Below, piece by piece: positions 38,688 to 47,751 of a stretch of 64,000 nucleotides of DNA. Where the stretch lies: positions 1,736,001 through 1,800,000 of the forward strand of contig NC_014100.1 in the NCBI RefSeq assembly GCF_000092285.1, read 5' to 3'. The notes under the pieces are model-generated. The model ran no database searches. It was not told the origin of the DNA and saw only the letters and a list, made by a program, of their open reading frames with translations. Made by a program: the position numbers and the translations under genes. Positions within the stretch are counted from its first letter, which is position 1. Every line of letters begins with the position of its first letter. The stretch is from Caulobacter segnis ATCC 21756. GTDB taxonomy: Bacteria > Pseudomonadota > Alphaproteobacteria > Caulobacterales > Caulobacteraceae.

Positions 38688-39242
38688 TCAGTAGACGTCT
38701 TCCGGATCCATCTCGACCGGCGCGTCCTGGACCCGTGGAATCACGTCGATGGGCACATCGCCGCGTCGCTCGACGCCGACGAAGTCGTGGTCGATGCGGC
38801 GTCGACGGCAGGGACCGAAATATTCCCGGGCCTGCACGAAGGGGCGGGGATTGTTGATGATCTCGTTGATCCGATGCATCACCGTCCGCGCCGTCAGCGG
38901 CTTGACGAGGAATTCGGTGACGCCGGCCATGCGCGCGTCGTTCAAGGTCCGTTGCGTGGCGTGGCCGGTCATCATGATGATCGGCGCATAGCGATTGGGG
39001 CTGGCCGTCGAGGTGCGGACCCATTTGACGAACGCCAGGCCGTCCACAGGCTGCATCACCAGGTCGGTGAAGATGATGTCGATCTCCTTGGACTGGAAGA
39101 TCCGCAGTGCGCCCAGACCGTCGTCGGCCTCGTAGATCTTACGCACGCCGGCCGATTTCAGGATCGTCGTGATCACCCGACGCATGTTGGCGTTGTCGTC
39201 GATCAGCAGGATGGACAGCGCACGAAGGTCCGTTGTCTCCAC
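38688..39242 (-). CDS. CheY-like response regulator with Arg-rich tail (Cle type)
   Basis: A 184-residue single-domain receiver. It has the acidic pair D15/D16, phospho-acceptor D60 in IIFTDLVM, and K114 in FLVKPLTART. The receiver is followed by a ~45-residue tail containing REYFGPCRRRRIDHDF (four Arg at 146-149) and a second ERR. In Caulobacter, Cle proteins are CheY-like regulators that bind cyclic di-GMP through such an Arg-rich patch and act on the flagellar motor. The match to that tail, and the position beside hppA, suggest CleB, but I have not verified the locus. It faces hppA across a terminator. Confidence 0.8.
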   Translation of the reverse strand: METTDLRALSILLIDDNANMRRVITTILKSAGVRKIYEADDGLGALRIFQSKEIDIIFTDLVMQPVDGLAFVKWVRTSTASPNRYAPIIMMTGHATQRTLNDARMAGVTEFLVKPLTARTVMHRINEIINNPRPFVQAREYFGPCRRRRIDHDFVGVERRGDVPIDVIPRVQDAPVEMDPEDVY

Positions 39243-39431
39243 AGCGCGCCTCCTTCCGCTTCCGTGAATTCGTTGTCGAGCAACTGGCTGCGACAGAATT
39301 CGAGGATTGTCCGAACTGGGTTTATGGAGAGTTTATAGTGCGACAATCTGTCTCAAAAAGTACGGTCAATTTCACATTCATAGTAAATCGCCGTGCTGCG
39401 TTGCGTGTTCGGTTTGAATACTTGTTGGACC

Positions 39432-39468
39432 AAAAAGAAAGCCGCCCGCCTTGCGGCGAGCGGCTTTC
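39432..39468 (-). terminator. terminator downstream of bamE
   Basis: A 9-bp outer stem GAAAGCCGC (39437-39445) with GCGGCTTTC (39460-39468) plus an inner GC-rich hairpin. Read on the minus strand it ends in five T (complement of 39432-39436). It sits about 25 bases beyond the bamE stop. The AT-rich 39243-39430 region upstream of the response regulator gene holds no supported gene. Confidence 0.85.
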
Positions 39469-39492
39469 GTAAACCTTGAAAGGCTTGCTGGC

Positions 39493-39978
39493 TTAACGGC
39501 GATCGCCGGGGCGTTGGCCGGGGGCCTCGTCATCCTGAGGCAGCATGCCGCCACGGCCGACGTTGCCGAGCAGCTGCTCGAGGATGGTCATCTCGCGGCC
39601 GCGGGTCGGGGTCTCACGGCCATTGTAGGCGATGACCTTGCCGTCCTTCAGCGTGTAGGTGCTCACCGAGGCGACCTTCTCGTCGGCCGGGTTGAACTTG
39701 ATCGCCACGACGTCGCGCTTGATGACGCGCGGATAGTAGAAAGCGACGCGGTCGGTGGTCTGCGAGATGTAGTACCAGGTGTTGTTGTCGAAGGTCGAAA
39801 CCGCCGACGGCGAACCCAGCTTCTCCATCAAGGTGGACTTGCTGTCCTCGCCAACCTTCATGTCGGCGGGCTTGGCCTCGATGGCCTGGAACCCGGAATA
39901 GCTCGTCAGCGGCGTGCAGGCCGAAGTGGCGAGGGCCAGGGCCAGAACAGCGGCGGCGAAAACGGCGGGGCGAGACAT
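39493..39978 (-). CDS. bamE: outer membrane protein assembly factor BamE (SmpA/OmlA)
   Basis: A 161-residue outer-membrane lipoprotein of the BAM complex that folds beta-barrel proteins. The signal LALALATSACTPLTS has the lipobox (SAC). The SmpA fold shows KSTLMEKLGSPSAVSTFDNNTWYYIS, DRVAFYYPRVIKRDVVAIKF and a C-terminal LKDGKVIAYN. The last ~35 residues are a low-complexity tail found in alphaproteobacterial members. The ATG at 39978 has GGAG upstream. It is divergent from the bc1 chaperone gene. Confidence 0.9.
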   Translation of the reverse strand: MSRPAVFAAAVLALALATSACTPLTSYSGFQAIEAKPADMKVGEDSKSTLMEKLGSPSAVSTFDNNTWYYISQTTDRVAFYYPRVIKRDVVAIKFNPADEKVASVSTYTLKDGKVIAYNGRETPTRGREMTILEQLLGNVGRGGMLPQDDEAPGQRPGDRR

Positions 39979-40098
39979 CAAGGCTCCGAACCGGAAAAAT
40001 GCAGACTTTGACCTATCGCCCGCGGGAGCTTAGTTCAATGCCCGCGTGAAAGCGGACCCCGCCTCTAGCGGGATGTCGCGGCGAAATCGAGGCGTTTC

Positions 40099-40629
40099 AT
40101 GTTTCTGGATCGATGGCTGAAGCCCAGGCCCGCCAAGGCGGCGGGAGCCAAGCTCTATGCTTCGGCCGTGGCGCAGGCGCGTTCCGCCGCTTTCTACCGC
40201 GATTTCGGCGTCCGCGACTCGATGGAAGGCCGGTTCGAGCTGTTCAGCCTGCATGTGATCTTCCTGATCGAGCGCCTGAAAGGACAGGGCGACGCGGCGG
40301 CGGAGACCTCCCAGGCGGTGTTCGATTCTTATGTGAAGGGTCTCGACGACGCCTTCCGCGAGATCGGCGTGGCCGACACCGCGGTCGGCAAGAAGATGAA
40401 GAAGCTGGCCGGCGCCTTCTACGGCCGCCTGAAGGCTTATGACGAGGCCGTCGCCAGCCTGCCGGAGGATGCGGCGACGCGCGACTTCCTGGCCCGCACC
40501 GCGTTCGAGGAAAGAGGCGAGGGCGACGTCGCCGCCTTGACTTCCTATTTGATCAAGACGCGCGCGGCGCTGGCGGACCTGCCGCTGGACGCCCTGCTGC
40601 AAGGAGATGTGACTTGGCCGACCCTGTGA
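40099..40629 (+). CDS. ubiquinol-cytochrome c chaperone family protein
   Basis: A 176-residue homolog of the Cbp3/UQCC1-type chaperone needed for cytochrome bc1 assembly in mitochondria and alphaproteobacteria. The conserved core is YRDFGVRDSMEGRFELFSLHVIFLIERLKGQG, with AFREIGVADTAVGKKMKKLAGAFYGRLKAY following. Family knowledge gives the bc1 role; it is not seen directly. Its end overlaps the DUF177 start by 16 bases, a pairing common in alphaproteobacteria. Confidence 0.92.
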   Translation: MFLDRWLKPRPAKAAGAKLYASAVAQARSAAFYRDFGVRDSMEGRFELFSLHVIFLIERLKGQGDAAAETSQAVFDSYVKGLDDAFREIGVADTAVGKKMKKLAGAFYGRLKAYDEAVASLPEDAATRDFLARTAFEERGEGDVAALTSYLIKTRAALADLPLDALLQGDVTWPTL

Positions 40630-41153
40630 CCGCGCCCTGGCCTTGCGAGATTCCGCTGTCCCAGGTGGATCGTGGCGCCGTGAAACTGCGCCTGGAGCCG
40701 AGCGAAGAGCAACGCAGCGCGATCGCCAAGCAGCTGGGAATCGTCAGCCTGGAAGCGCTTTCGGCCGAGGTGTTTCTGACGTCGTGGCTGGATGGCGCTG
40801 AGGTTTCCGGCGTCCTGCGCGCGCGCGTGGTCCAGACCTGCAGCGCCACCGCCGATGATTTCGAGACCCCGATCGACGCCCGCTTCAATCTCCGCGTCTT
40901 GCCGGCCAACAGCGAGAACGCGCCGCAGGAAGAGTTCGGCGATCTGGGCGCCGATCCCGACGGCGACGATCCGCCCGACGTGCTGGAAGGCCAGACCGTG
41001 GACGTGTCCGGCTATGTGATCGAGCATCTGGCGCTGGAACTGGATCCGTTCCCCCGCAAACCGGGCGCGGTGTTCGTCCAGCCGCCCGAGCCGGTGGAAT
41101 TATCGCCTTTCGCGGCGCTGAAGGGGCTGAATTTGAAGGACGATCAGGGCTAA
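40614..41153 (+). CDS. YceD/DUF177 family protein
   Basis: A 179-residue protein starting at a TTG (40614) with AAGGAG 14-9 bases upstream. DUF177 proteins are linked to large-subunit rRNA and ribosome maturation in bacteria and chloroplasts. Motifs include VSLEALSAEVFLTSW, GVLRARVVQTCSAT, the acidic stretch LGADPDGDDPPDVLEG and LALELDPFPRKPGA, which normally ends in P(R)CxxC. Here the Cys pair is missing. In many genomes rpmF follows. Here plsX comes directly instead. Confidence 0.9.
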   Translation: MADPVTAPWPCEIPLSQVDRGAVKLRLEPSEEQRSAIAKQLGIVSLEALSAEVFLTSWLDGAEVSGVLRARVVQTCSATADDFETPIDARFNLRVLPANSENAPQEEFGDLGADPDGDDPPDVLEGQTVDVSGYVIEHLALELDPFPRKPGAVFVQPPEPVELSPFAALKGLNLKDDQG

Positions 41154-41249
41154 ACGCCCCGACTCGACCGCTTGCGTGATATTCACGCGGATGTATCGTC
41201 CGCCGCCTTGAGGGGCGGCCGGGCCGCCTGCCGGAGCTCTCAGCGCCAC

Positions 41250-42335
41250 GTGTCTCAATCCGTAGTCATCTCGATCGACGCCATGGGCGGCGATCACGGC
41301 CCGTCCATCGTCGTGCCTGGCGTCGCTCTGGCGGCCCAGGCGCTGCCGGGCGTGCGCTTCCTACTGCACGGCGAAGGGGCCGCCATCGAGGCGGAACTGG
41401 CCAAACACCCCGCCGCCAAGGCGGTCAGCGAAGTCCGCCATTGCGACAAGGCGATCGGCATGGACGAAAAGCCCGCCCAGGCCATGCGCCGGGGCAAGGG
41501 CTCGAGCATGTGGAACACCATCGAGGCGCTGCGCGAGAACGAGGCGCACGCCTGCGTCTCGGCCGGCAACACCGGCGCGCTGATGGCGATCTCCAAACTG
41601 ATCCTGCGGATGGGCGCGGACCTGGAGCGTCCCGCCATCGTCGCCAACTGGCCGACCATGAAGGGCGTGACGGCGGTGTTGGACGTCGGCGCCAATGTCG
41701 AGAGCGACGCCGACCAGTTGGTCGAGTTCGCCATCATGGGCGCGGCCTTCCACCACGCGGTGCACGGCTCGCATCGGCCGACCGTGGGCCTGCTGAACGT
41801 CGGCTCCGAGGAACAGAAGGGTCACGAGGAGGTGCGCGAGGCGCACGCCATCCTGCGTGAAGCCAAGCTGGACTTCGACTATCACGGCTTCGTCGAGGGC
41901 ACGGATATCGCCTATGGCACCGTCGACGTCGTCGTCACCGACGGCTTCACCGGCAATGTGGCCCTGAAGACCGCCGAGGGCTTGGCCCGATTCTTCTCGA
42001 ACGAGATCAAGAGCACCCTGACCTCGACGCCGCTGGCCATGCTGGGCGCGGCGATCGCCTCGGGCGCGCTGAAGAAGATGCGCCAGCGCCTCGATCCGGG
42101 CCGGGTGAACGGAGGACCGCTGCTGGGCCTCAATGGAATCGTGGTCAAGAGCCACGGCGGCGCGGACGCGGGCGGTTTCGCCTCGGCGATCCGGGTTGCG
42201 ACCAACCTCGCGCGCAGCGATTTCCGCGCCGAGATCGACAGAAATCTGAAACGCCTGACCGCCGCCGCGGCCAAGGACGAGGCCTCCGGCGAGGAGCCCA
42301 ATCCCGGCGTGGATCCCCAGGGAGCGGCCGAGTGA
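41250..42335 (+). CDS. plsX: phosphate acyltransferase PlsX
   Basis: A 361-residue enzyme making acyl-phosphate from acyl-ACP, the entry to phospholipid synthesis with PlsY. The GTG at 41250 starts VSQSVVISIDAMGGDHGP, the diagnostic N-terminus. SAGNTGALMAISKLILRM and GFVEGTDIAYGTVDVVVTDGFTGNVALKT are conserved family motifs. Its stop overlaps the fabH GTG (GTGA at 42332-42335), so the two are coupled, the standard plsX-fabH arrangement. Confidence 0.96.
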   Translation: MSQSVVISIDAMGGDHGPSIVVPGVALAAQALPGVRFLLHGEGAAIEAELAKHPAAKAVSEVRHCDKAIGMDEKPAQAMRRGKGSSMWNTIEALRENEAHACVSAGNTGALMAISKLILRMGADLERPAIVANWPTMKGVTAVLDVGANVESDADQLVEFAIMGAAFHHAVHGSHRPTVGLLNVGSEEQKGHEEVREAHAILREAKLDFDYHGFVEGTDIAYGTVDVVVTDGFTGNVALKTAEGLARFFSNEIKSTLTSTPLAMLGAAIASGALKKMRQRLDPGRVNGGPLLGLNGIVVKSHGGADAGGFASAIRVATNLARSDFRAEIDRNLKRLTAAAAKDEASGEEPNPGVDPQGAAE

Positions 42336-43309
42336 GCGTAGTTCGTAGCGTAGTGACCGGCGTCGGCGCCTACCTGCCGCCCAAGGTCGTGACCAACGAC
42401 GATCTGGCCAAGTTCGTCGACACCAGCGACGAGTGGATCGTCGAGCGCACGGGCATCCGCCAGCGCCATCAGGCCGCCGACGACCAGCCCGTCTCGGACC
42501 TCGCCTTCGAGGCCGCCAAGGAGGCGCTGGCCGCCGCCGGCAAGACCGCCGCCGATGTCGATCTGATCATCGTCGCGACCACGACCGCCGACCTGACCTT
42601 CCCGGCCGTCGCCACGATCGTCCAGCGCAAGCTGGGCGCGCCGGTCGGCATCGCCTTCGACGTCCAGGCGGTCTGCTCGGGCTTTGTGTATGCGCTCAGC
42701 GTCGCCGACGGCTTCGTGGCGCGCGGCAACGCCAAGTGCGCCCTGGTCATCGGCGCCGAGACCATGACCCGGCTGATGGACTGGAGCGACCGCGGCACCT
42801 GCGTGCTGTTCGGCGACGGCGCCGGCGCGGTCGTGCTGGAAGCTGGCGAAGGCGAGGGGACGACCGCCGATCGCGGCATGCTGGGCTTCGCCCTCCGCGC
42901 CGACGGCACCAAGCAGGACCTGCTCTATGTCGACGGCGGGCCGTCGACGACGGGCACGGTCGGCAAGCTGCGGATGCTGGGCAACCAGGTCTTCAAGCAC
43001 GCCGTGGTCAACATCTCCGAAGCGATTCACGCCGCCGCCGACAAGGCCGGTGTCGACGTCGCGAATGTCGACTGGTTCATCCCCCACCAGGCCAATCAAC
43101 GCATCCTCCAAGGTGTCGCTCATCGCTGCGGCATCGACGAGAACAAGGTCGTCTCGACCGTCGCGATTCACGCCAACACGTCCGCCGCCTCGATTCCGCT
43201 GGCGCTGGCTCATGCGATCAACGACGGCCGGATCAAGAAGGGCGACCTGCTGTTGCTCGAGGCCATGGGCGGCGGTTTGACCTGGGGCGCCTGCGTTCTG
43301 CGCCTTTGA
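42332..43309 (+). CDS. fabH: beta-ketoacyl-ACP synthase III
   Basis: A 325-residue thiolase-fold enzyme that starts fatty acid synthesis by condensing acetyl-CoA with malonyl-ACP. The catalytic triad is C115 (VQAVCSGFVYAL), H252 (IPHQANQRI) and N282 (HANTSAASIPLAL). It starts at a GTG overlapping the plsX stop. ihfA and a MerR gene follow, an order conserved widely in proteobacteria. Length matches E. coli FabH. Confidence 0.97.
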   Translation: MSVVRSVVTGVGAYLPPKVVTNDDLAKFVDTSDEWIVERTGIRQRHQAADDQPVSDLAFEAAKEALAAAGKTAADVDLIIVATTTADLTFPAVATIVQRKLGAPVGIAFDVQAVCSGFVYALSVADGFVARGNAKCALVIGAETMTRLMDWSDRGTCVLFGDGAGAVVLEAGEGEGTTADRGMLGFALRADGTKQDLLYVDGGPSTTGTVGKLRMLGNQVFKHAVVNISEAIHAAADKAGVDVANVDWFIPHQANQRILQGVAHRCGIDENKVVSTVAIHANTSAASIPLALAHAINDGRIKKGDLLLLEAMGGGLTWGACVLRL

Positions 43310-43508
43310 CGCGCATCATGGCGCGGCCTTCGCGGCTGGCATGAACTGTTGACCTTGAGCCTTTGACTTCACGCGATAATCACGGCATGAGGTCATCGGT
43401 GGGTGAGGGCGCGGTCGGTTGAGGGCGACCGCAATCAGTCCTTATCCGCCGCGAGTGCTCTATCGGAGGTGGTCTCGGGGCCGCCAGGATACGCGTGGAG
43501 GGGGTTGC

Positions 43509-43811
43509 ATGAAGGGCTCTACTTTGACCCGGGCCGACCTATGCGAGGCGGTCCACGAGGAGGTCGGGCTGACCCGTCAGGACTGCGCCGGCCTCGTCGA
43601 ACGCACCCTGGATCTGGTGGCCGAGGCCCTCGAGAAGGGCGAGACGGTCAAGCTTTCCGGTTTCGGCGTCTTCCAGGTGCGCTCCAAGCGGGCGCGGATG
43701 GGGCGCAATCCCAAGACGGGCGAGCCCGCGGAGATCGAGCCCCGGCGCGTGATCGGCTTCCGCGCTTCCCAGGTCATGAAGGCGCGAATCGACCGCGCCT
43801 TGGGCGACTAG
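43509..43811 (+). CDS. ihfA: integration host factor subunit alpha
   Basis: A 100-residue DNA-bending protein that pairs with IhfB. It shows the HU/IHF signature [44 protein letters not shown], with the intercalating Pro at the beta-arm tip (GRNPKTG). The ATG at 43509 is used; an upstream TTG-led extension is unlikely. The 199-base region before it probably carries the promoter. A MerR-type regulator follows after 10 bases, as in E. coli-like and alphaproteobacterial clusters. Confidence 0.95.
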   Translation: MKGSTLTRADLCEAVHEEVGLTRQDCAGLVERTLDLVAEALEKGETVKLSGFGVFQVRSKRARMGRNPKTGEPAEIEPRRVIGFRASQVMKARIDRALGD

Positions 43812-43821
43812 GATTCGTGCG

Positions 43822-44247
43822 GTGGCGAAGGGGCCGAACGCCTTCCGCACGATCTCCGAAGCCGCCGAGGAGCTTGGCGTGCCGCAGCACGTCCTACGCT
43901 TCTGGGAGACCAAGTTCTCCTTCATTCGTCCCATGAAACGCGCCGGCGGGCGGCGCTTCTATCGCCCGCAGGACGTGGCCGTGCTCAACGGCGTCCGCAC
44001 CTTGCTCCATAGCGAAGGCCTGACCATCAAGGGCGTGCAGAAGCTGCATCGCGACCATGGTCTGGCGCAGGTGATCGCGGCGGGGCTGGGCGCCAATGGC
44101 TCCGCCAAGCTGGCCGTCGATATCGACTACGGCGCTTCCGATCGGAGCAACCGAACCCTGGATGACGGGGCTCGCGAGCGTCTGGCCTTCATGTTGCTCG
44201 ACCTTACCGAGGTGAAATCCCGGCTCGATGGACTGCTGTCGCGGTAG
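43822..44247 (+). CDS. MerR family transcriptional regulator
   Basis: A 141-residue protein starting at GTG (43822). The N-terminal winged HTH reads [68 protein letters not shown], typical of the short MerR genes next to ihfA. The C-terminal part has a dimerising helix but no recognisable effector domain or metal-binding Cys. The target genes are unknown. Confidence 0.92.
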   Translation: MAKGPNAFRTISEAAEELGVPQHVLRFWETKFSFIRPMKRAGGRRFYRPQDVAVLNGVRTLLHSEGLTIKGVQKLHRDHGLAQVIAAGLGANGSAKLAVDIDYGASDRSNRTLDDGARERLAFMLLDLTEVKSRLDGLLSR

Positions 44248-44285
44248 GGTCTTTTCCGGTCCCGCGATTTCGTCCGAAATGGCTG

Positions 44286-44314
44286 TTGCCCAACCCCTGA
44301 CCGGCGCCTATAAG
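44286..44314 (+). promoter_or_regulatory. sigma-70-like promoter of tRNA-Pro(GGG)
   Basis: A TTGCCC -35 (44286-44291), 17-base spacer and TATAAG -10 (44309-44314), ending 17 bases before the tRNA. Confidence 0.6.
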
Positions 44315-44330
44315 GGCGCCTCTTCCGCGT

Positions 44331-44407
<77 letters not shown>

Positions 44408-44432
44408 TTTCCTTCGGGAATTGCGGAAGCCG

Positions 44433-44460
44433 AAAGGGTCGCCGAAAGGCGGCCCTTTTT
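44433..44460 (+). terminator. terminator after tRNA-Pro(GGG)
   Basis: An 11-bp stem with one wobble pair (44433-44443 with 44448-44458), loop GAAA and a T run to 44460. It also separates the tRNA from the convergent DUF2842 gene. Confidence 0.8.
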
Positions 44461-44473
44461 CATGTCCGGCGCT

Positions 44474-44701
44474 TTATTTCACGACCGGCTTGTCGGCCTT
44501 GCCCATCCACGAGATCAGCGGGATCACCGGCAGGATCCAGCCCATGCCCAGCGCCACGAAGTAGGCCAGGTGCACGACGCGATTCTGCGGCAGGCGGTCG
44601 TAGAGGCTGGTGAAGACCCAGATCCAGGCGAACAGCACGGCCATCACCGCGATCGAGCCGAGCAGCTTGCGCAGGCGGGCCGGAATGAGGGGAACGCTCA
44701 A
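44474..44701 (-). CDS. DUF2842 small membrane protein
   Basis: A 75-residue protein with two hydrophobic helices (LLGSIAVMAVLFAWIWVFTSL and VVHLAYFVALGMGWILPVIPLI) and the closing WMGKADK, typical of the alphaproteobacterial DUF2842 family of unknown function. The start is a TTG at 44701 whose bases overlap the TGA of the GlsB-like gene (TTGA), indicating translational coupling. Larger in-frame starts would run through that gene out of frame. Confidence 0.75.
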   Translation of the reverse strand: MSVPLIPARLRKLLGSIAVMAVLFAWIWVFTSLYDRLPQNRVVHLAYFVALGMGWILPVIPLISWMGKADKPVVK

Positions 44702-44949
44702 GCGGGTCTCCGAATAAGGCCGAGCACGGCCAGGAACAGGACGGCGCCCACGCTCGAGACCGTCAATTCGCCGATGAGTCCGTCGACGGGAAAAGCGATG
44801 CGCGTGGCCGTGAACGCTCCGATGAACGCGCCGATCACGCCGATCAAGAGCTTGCTGAACAGCGAGTGGCGTCGATCGAGAACAAGATCGGCGATCCAGC
44901 CGGCGATGATGCCGACGATCGCGGCCGCGAAGACGCCCGTACCGCTCAT
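44698..44949 (-). CDS. GlsB/YeaQ/YmgE family stress-response membrane protein
   Basis: An 83-residue protein with three hydrophobic segments (GVFAAAIVGIIAGWIADLVL, LLIGVIGAFIGAFTA, VGAVLFLAVLGLI) and Gly-zipper patterns typical of transglycosylase-associated (YeaQ/YmgE) proteins. They are often induced by acid or envelope stress, and their mechanism is unknown. It is the first gene of a two-gene unit with DUF2842. Confidence 0.85.
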   Translation of the reverse strand: MSGTGVFAAAIVGIIAGWIADLVLDRRHSLFSKLLIGVIGAFIGAFTATRIAFPVDGLIGELTVSSVGAVLFLAVLGLIRRPA

Positions 44950-45087
44950 CCGCTCCTCCTAGACAGCGCTTTTGCCATGATGCGCGCGCCTCGTCATGCG
45001 TAGGCTTACGGCATTGATGCGCACGCACGGGGGGCGTAGGGAAGGTTCGGCCGCATTTCGGCCCAGAAGTGACGCTTTTCCGACTCC

Positions 45088-46121
45088 ATGACGTCTTTCC
45101 TGCGTTCCGACCGTTCGCGTCCCGTCGCGATCTGGCTCTTCATCGTGGCCGCCATGGTTTTCGCCATGGTCGTCGTCGGCGGCGCGACCCGCCTGACGGA
45201 TTCGGGCCTCTCGATCACCCAATGGAAGCCGATCATGGGCGCGCTGCCGCCCCTGTCGGACCAGGCCTGGCGGGAGAGTTTCGAGCTCTACAAGCAGATC
45301 CCGCAGTACCAGCTCGTCAATCCGGACATGACGCTGGAAGGCTACAAGGGAATCTTCTGGTGGGAGTGGGCGCACCGCCTGTTGGGTCGGACCGTGGGCG
45401 CGGTTTTCGCGATTCCCTTCATCATCTTCCTGATCCGCCGGGACATTCCGCGCCGCCTGATCTGGCGATGCGCCGTGATGCTGGGCCTGGGCGGCCTGCA
45501 AGGCCTGGTCGGCTGGTGGATGGTGTCCAGCGGCCTCTCCGAGCGGGTCTCGGTCGCGCCCGAGCGGCTGATGACGCATCTGGGGCTGGCCTTGGCGTTG
45601 TTCGTGGTCTTGATCTGGACCGCCCTGGACGCCTGGAGCGGCTCGCCGCGCGTCGAGGAACGTTCGTCCTGGCGGGGGGCTGGGCGCTGGCCTTCCTGGG
45701 CGCGATCTTCTTTCAGAGCCTGCTGGGCGCCCTGGTGGCCGGCAATGACGCCGGTCTCGTCTACAACGACTGGCCGCTGATGAACGGGCGCTTCTTCCCC
45801 GCCGACTATTTCGGGGACGGCTTCTGGGGGACGTTGGCGCACAGCCATGGCGCAGTGCAATTGCATCACCGCCTGATGGCCTACGCCCTGTTCGTCGCGG
45901 GTATCGCCATCGCCGTGATCGCTCGACGCGACAGGCCCCTGGCCCCGGGCAGCAAGGCCGCCGCCGCCGCCCTCGCGGTGATCGTCGTCCTGCAGGCGGG
46001 TCTGGGCGTCTGGACGCTGATGGCGGCCGTGCCGATCAGCCTGGGCGTCCTGCACCAGGCGGGCGCGGCGGTCTTGCTGGCGGCCGCCACGGTCTTCGCC
46101 TGGCGCGTGCGGCGGCCCTGA
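45088..46121 (+). pseudogene. heme A synthase (COX15/CtaA family), frameshifted
   Basis: Two reading frames together make one ~345-residue protein. The first half (45088 on) reads [21 protein letters not shown] and [17 protein letters not shown]. The second half, in another frame, reads [36 protein letters not shown] and [14 protein letters not shown], including heme-ligand His residues. The switch lies at the six-G run 45674-45679. One more G, or two fewer, restores the frame near WRGWALAF. The enzyme converts heme O to heme A for aa3 oxidases. I infer a sequencing error or a recent mutation. Confidence 0.85.
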
Positions 46122-46220
46122 TCCGGGCGAGTCCGGATTTTCCGGACGGTCGCGAGAGGCGGCGGGAACAACTGTCACACGCCAGGCGCAAATGGGGCCG
46201 ATTCCTCATGGAGCTTGGCC

Positions 46221-47714
46221 TTGATCCGCCCTTTCGTTGTCGCCCTGGTCGCGTCCGTCGCCGTTCCCGCCATCGCTCTGGCCCAGCTTCCCGTTTCGGC
46301 CAGCGCCAGCGACCCCTACTACAAGGCCGGCGAGGCCGCCCTGGCGCGTCAGCTGGCCGTGGTTCCCAACACCGGGCGCGCCAAGAACGTCATCCTGTTC
46401 CTGGGCGATGGCATGGGCGTTTCGACGGTGACGGCTGGCCGCATCTATGACGGCCAGTTGAAGGGTGTCGACGGGGAGTCCAATTCCCTGGCCTTCGAGA
46501 AGCTGTCCTACGCGGCGCTTTCCAAGACCTACAGCCACGACACCCAGGTCACCGACAGCGCCGCCGGCATCACGGCGATCATGACCGGCGTGAAAACCCG
46601 CAACAAGATCATCGGCCTGACCGGCGCGGCGATCGGCGAGAAGTGCGAGACCGAGAAGGGTAACGCGGTCCAGACCCTGGCCGAGCTGGCCAAGGCCAAC
46701 GGCAAGGCCGCCGGCGCGGTCACCACCACCCGCGTGACCCACGCCACCCCAGCCGGCGCCTACGCCCACACCGCCTATCGCGACTGGGAGGGCGACAGCG
46801 ACATGCCGGTCGAGGCGCTGCAGGCCGGCTGCAAGGACATCGCCCGGCAACTGGTGGAAGCCCCCGACGCCCTGCGCCTGGACGTCGTCATGGGCGGCGG
46901 TCGCTCGCGCTTCCTGCCCGAGGACAAGGACGGCAAGCGGGCCGACGGTCGTGATCTCACCGCCGAATGGCTGAAGGCCGAAGGGACCGGCTCGGCCTAT
47001 GTCACCACCGTCGACCAGCTGAAGGCTCTCCCGGCCGACACCCAGCACGTGCTGGGCCTGTTCGCGTCCGAGCACCTGCCTTACGAGGTCGAGCGGCCGG
47101 TGCTGGAGCAGGGCGTGCCGACCCTGGCCGAGATGGCGACGACGGCCGTCGACGTGCTGTCCAAGAACCCGAACGGCTACTTCCTGCTGGTCGAGGGCGG
47201 CAAGATCGACATGGGCAGCCACCTGGGCAACGCCAAGCGTACGCTCAGCGAGACCGTGGAGTTCTCCAAGGCCATCGAGGCCGTGCTGGCCAAGGTCGAC
47301 CTGAAGGACACCCTGGTGGTGGTCACGGCCGACCACAGCCATGGCCTGGTCATCTCGGGCTATGCGCCGCGCAATTCGCCGATCCTGGGCGTGTCCGGCA
47401 ACGAGGGCGAGCCGGCGATCGCCGCCGATGGCAAGACCTACACGACCCTGATGTTCGCCACAGGCCCCGGCGGCCCGCTGGGCTCCGACACCCGCGCCGA
47501 TCCGGCCAAGGAAGATCTCGACGACGTCGACTACCACCAGCAGGCGGTCGTGAACCTGCCCAGCGCCGCCCACGCGGGCGAGGACGTCGGCGTCTTCGCC
47601 GATGGGCCGCAGGCCTATCTGCTGCGCGGCGTGGTCGAGGAGAGCTACATCTTCCAGGTCATGCGCCACGCGTTTGGGTTTGACGGCGCCGCGCCGGCCG
47701 GGAAGAAGCGCTGA
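46221..47714 (+). CDS. alkaline phosphatase, secreted (PhoA superfamily)
   Basis: A ~497-residue periplasmic phosphomonoesterase. The signal peptide is IRPFVVALVASVAVPAIALAQ. The metal and nucleophile motifs are ILFLGDGMGVSTVTAGR, VTDSAAGITAIMTG (phosphoserine S113), EGGKIDMGSHLGNA and TADHSHG. I place the start at the TTG at 46221, seven bases from GGAG at 46210-46213; a TTG at 46215 is also possible. A half Pho-box-like CTGTCAC lies at 46172-46178. A second phosphatase (PhoX type) lies beyond the repeat region, on the opposite strand. Confidence 0.93.
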   Translation: MIRPFVVALVASVAVPAIALAQLPVSASASDPYYKAGEAALARQLAVVPNTGRAKNVILFLGDGMGVSTVTAGRIYDGQLKGVDGESNSLAFEKLSYAALSKTYSHDTQVTDSAAGITAIMTGVKTRNKIIGLTGAAIGEKCETEKGNAVQTLAELAKANGKAAGAVTTTRVTHATPAGAYAHTAYRDWEGDSDMPVEALQAGCKDIARQLVEAPDALRLDVVMGGGRSRFLPEDKDGKRADGRDLTAEWLKAEGTGSAYVTTVDQLKALPADTQHVLGLFASEHLPYEVERPVLEQGVPTLAEMATTAVDVLSKNPNGYFLLVEGGKIDMGSHLGNAKRTLSETVEFSKAIEAVLAKVDLKDTLVVVTADHSHGLVISGYAPRNSPILGVSGNEGEPAIAADGKTYTTLMFATGPGGPLGSDTRADPAKEDLDDVDYHQQAVVNLPSAAHAGEDVGVFADGPQAYLLRGVVEESYIFQVMRHAFGFDGAAPAGKKR

Positions 47715-47751
47715 GGGTTGGCGGGAGCTTCTGACTGAGCGGCCGCGCCCC

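Noticed and set aside
39233..39472. 79-codon plus-strand frame upstream of the response regulator
   Set aside because: AT-rich promoter-like region, crosses the bamE terminator and lacks any family resemblance.
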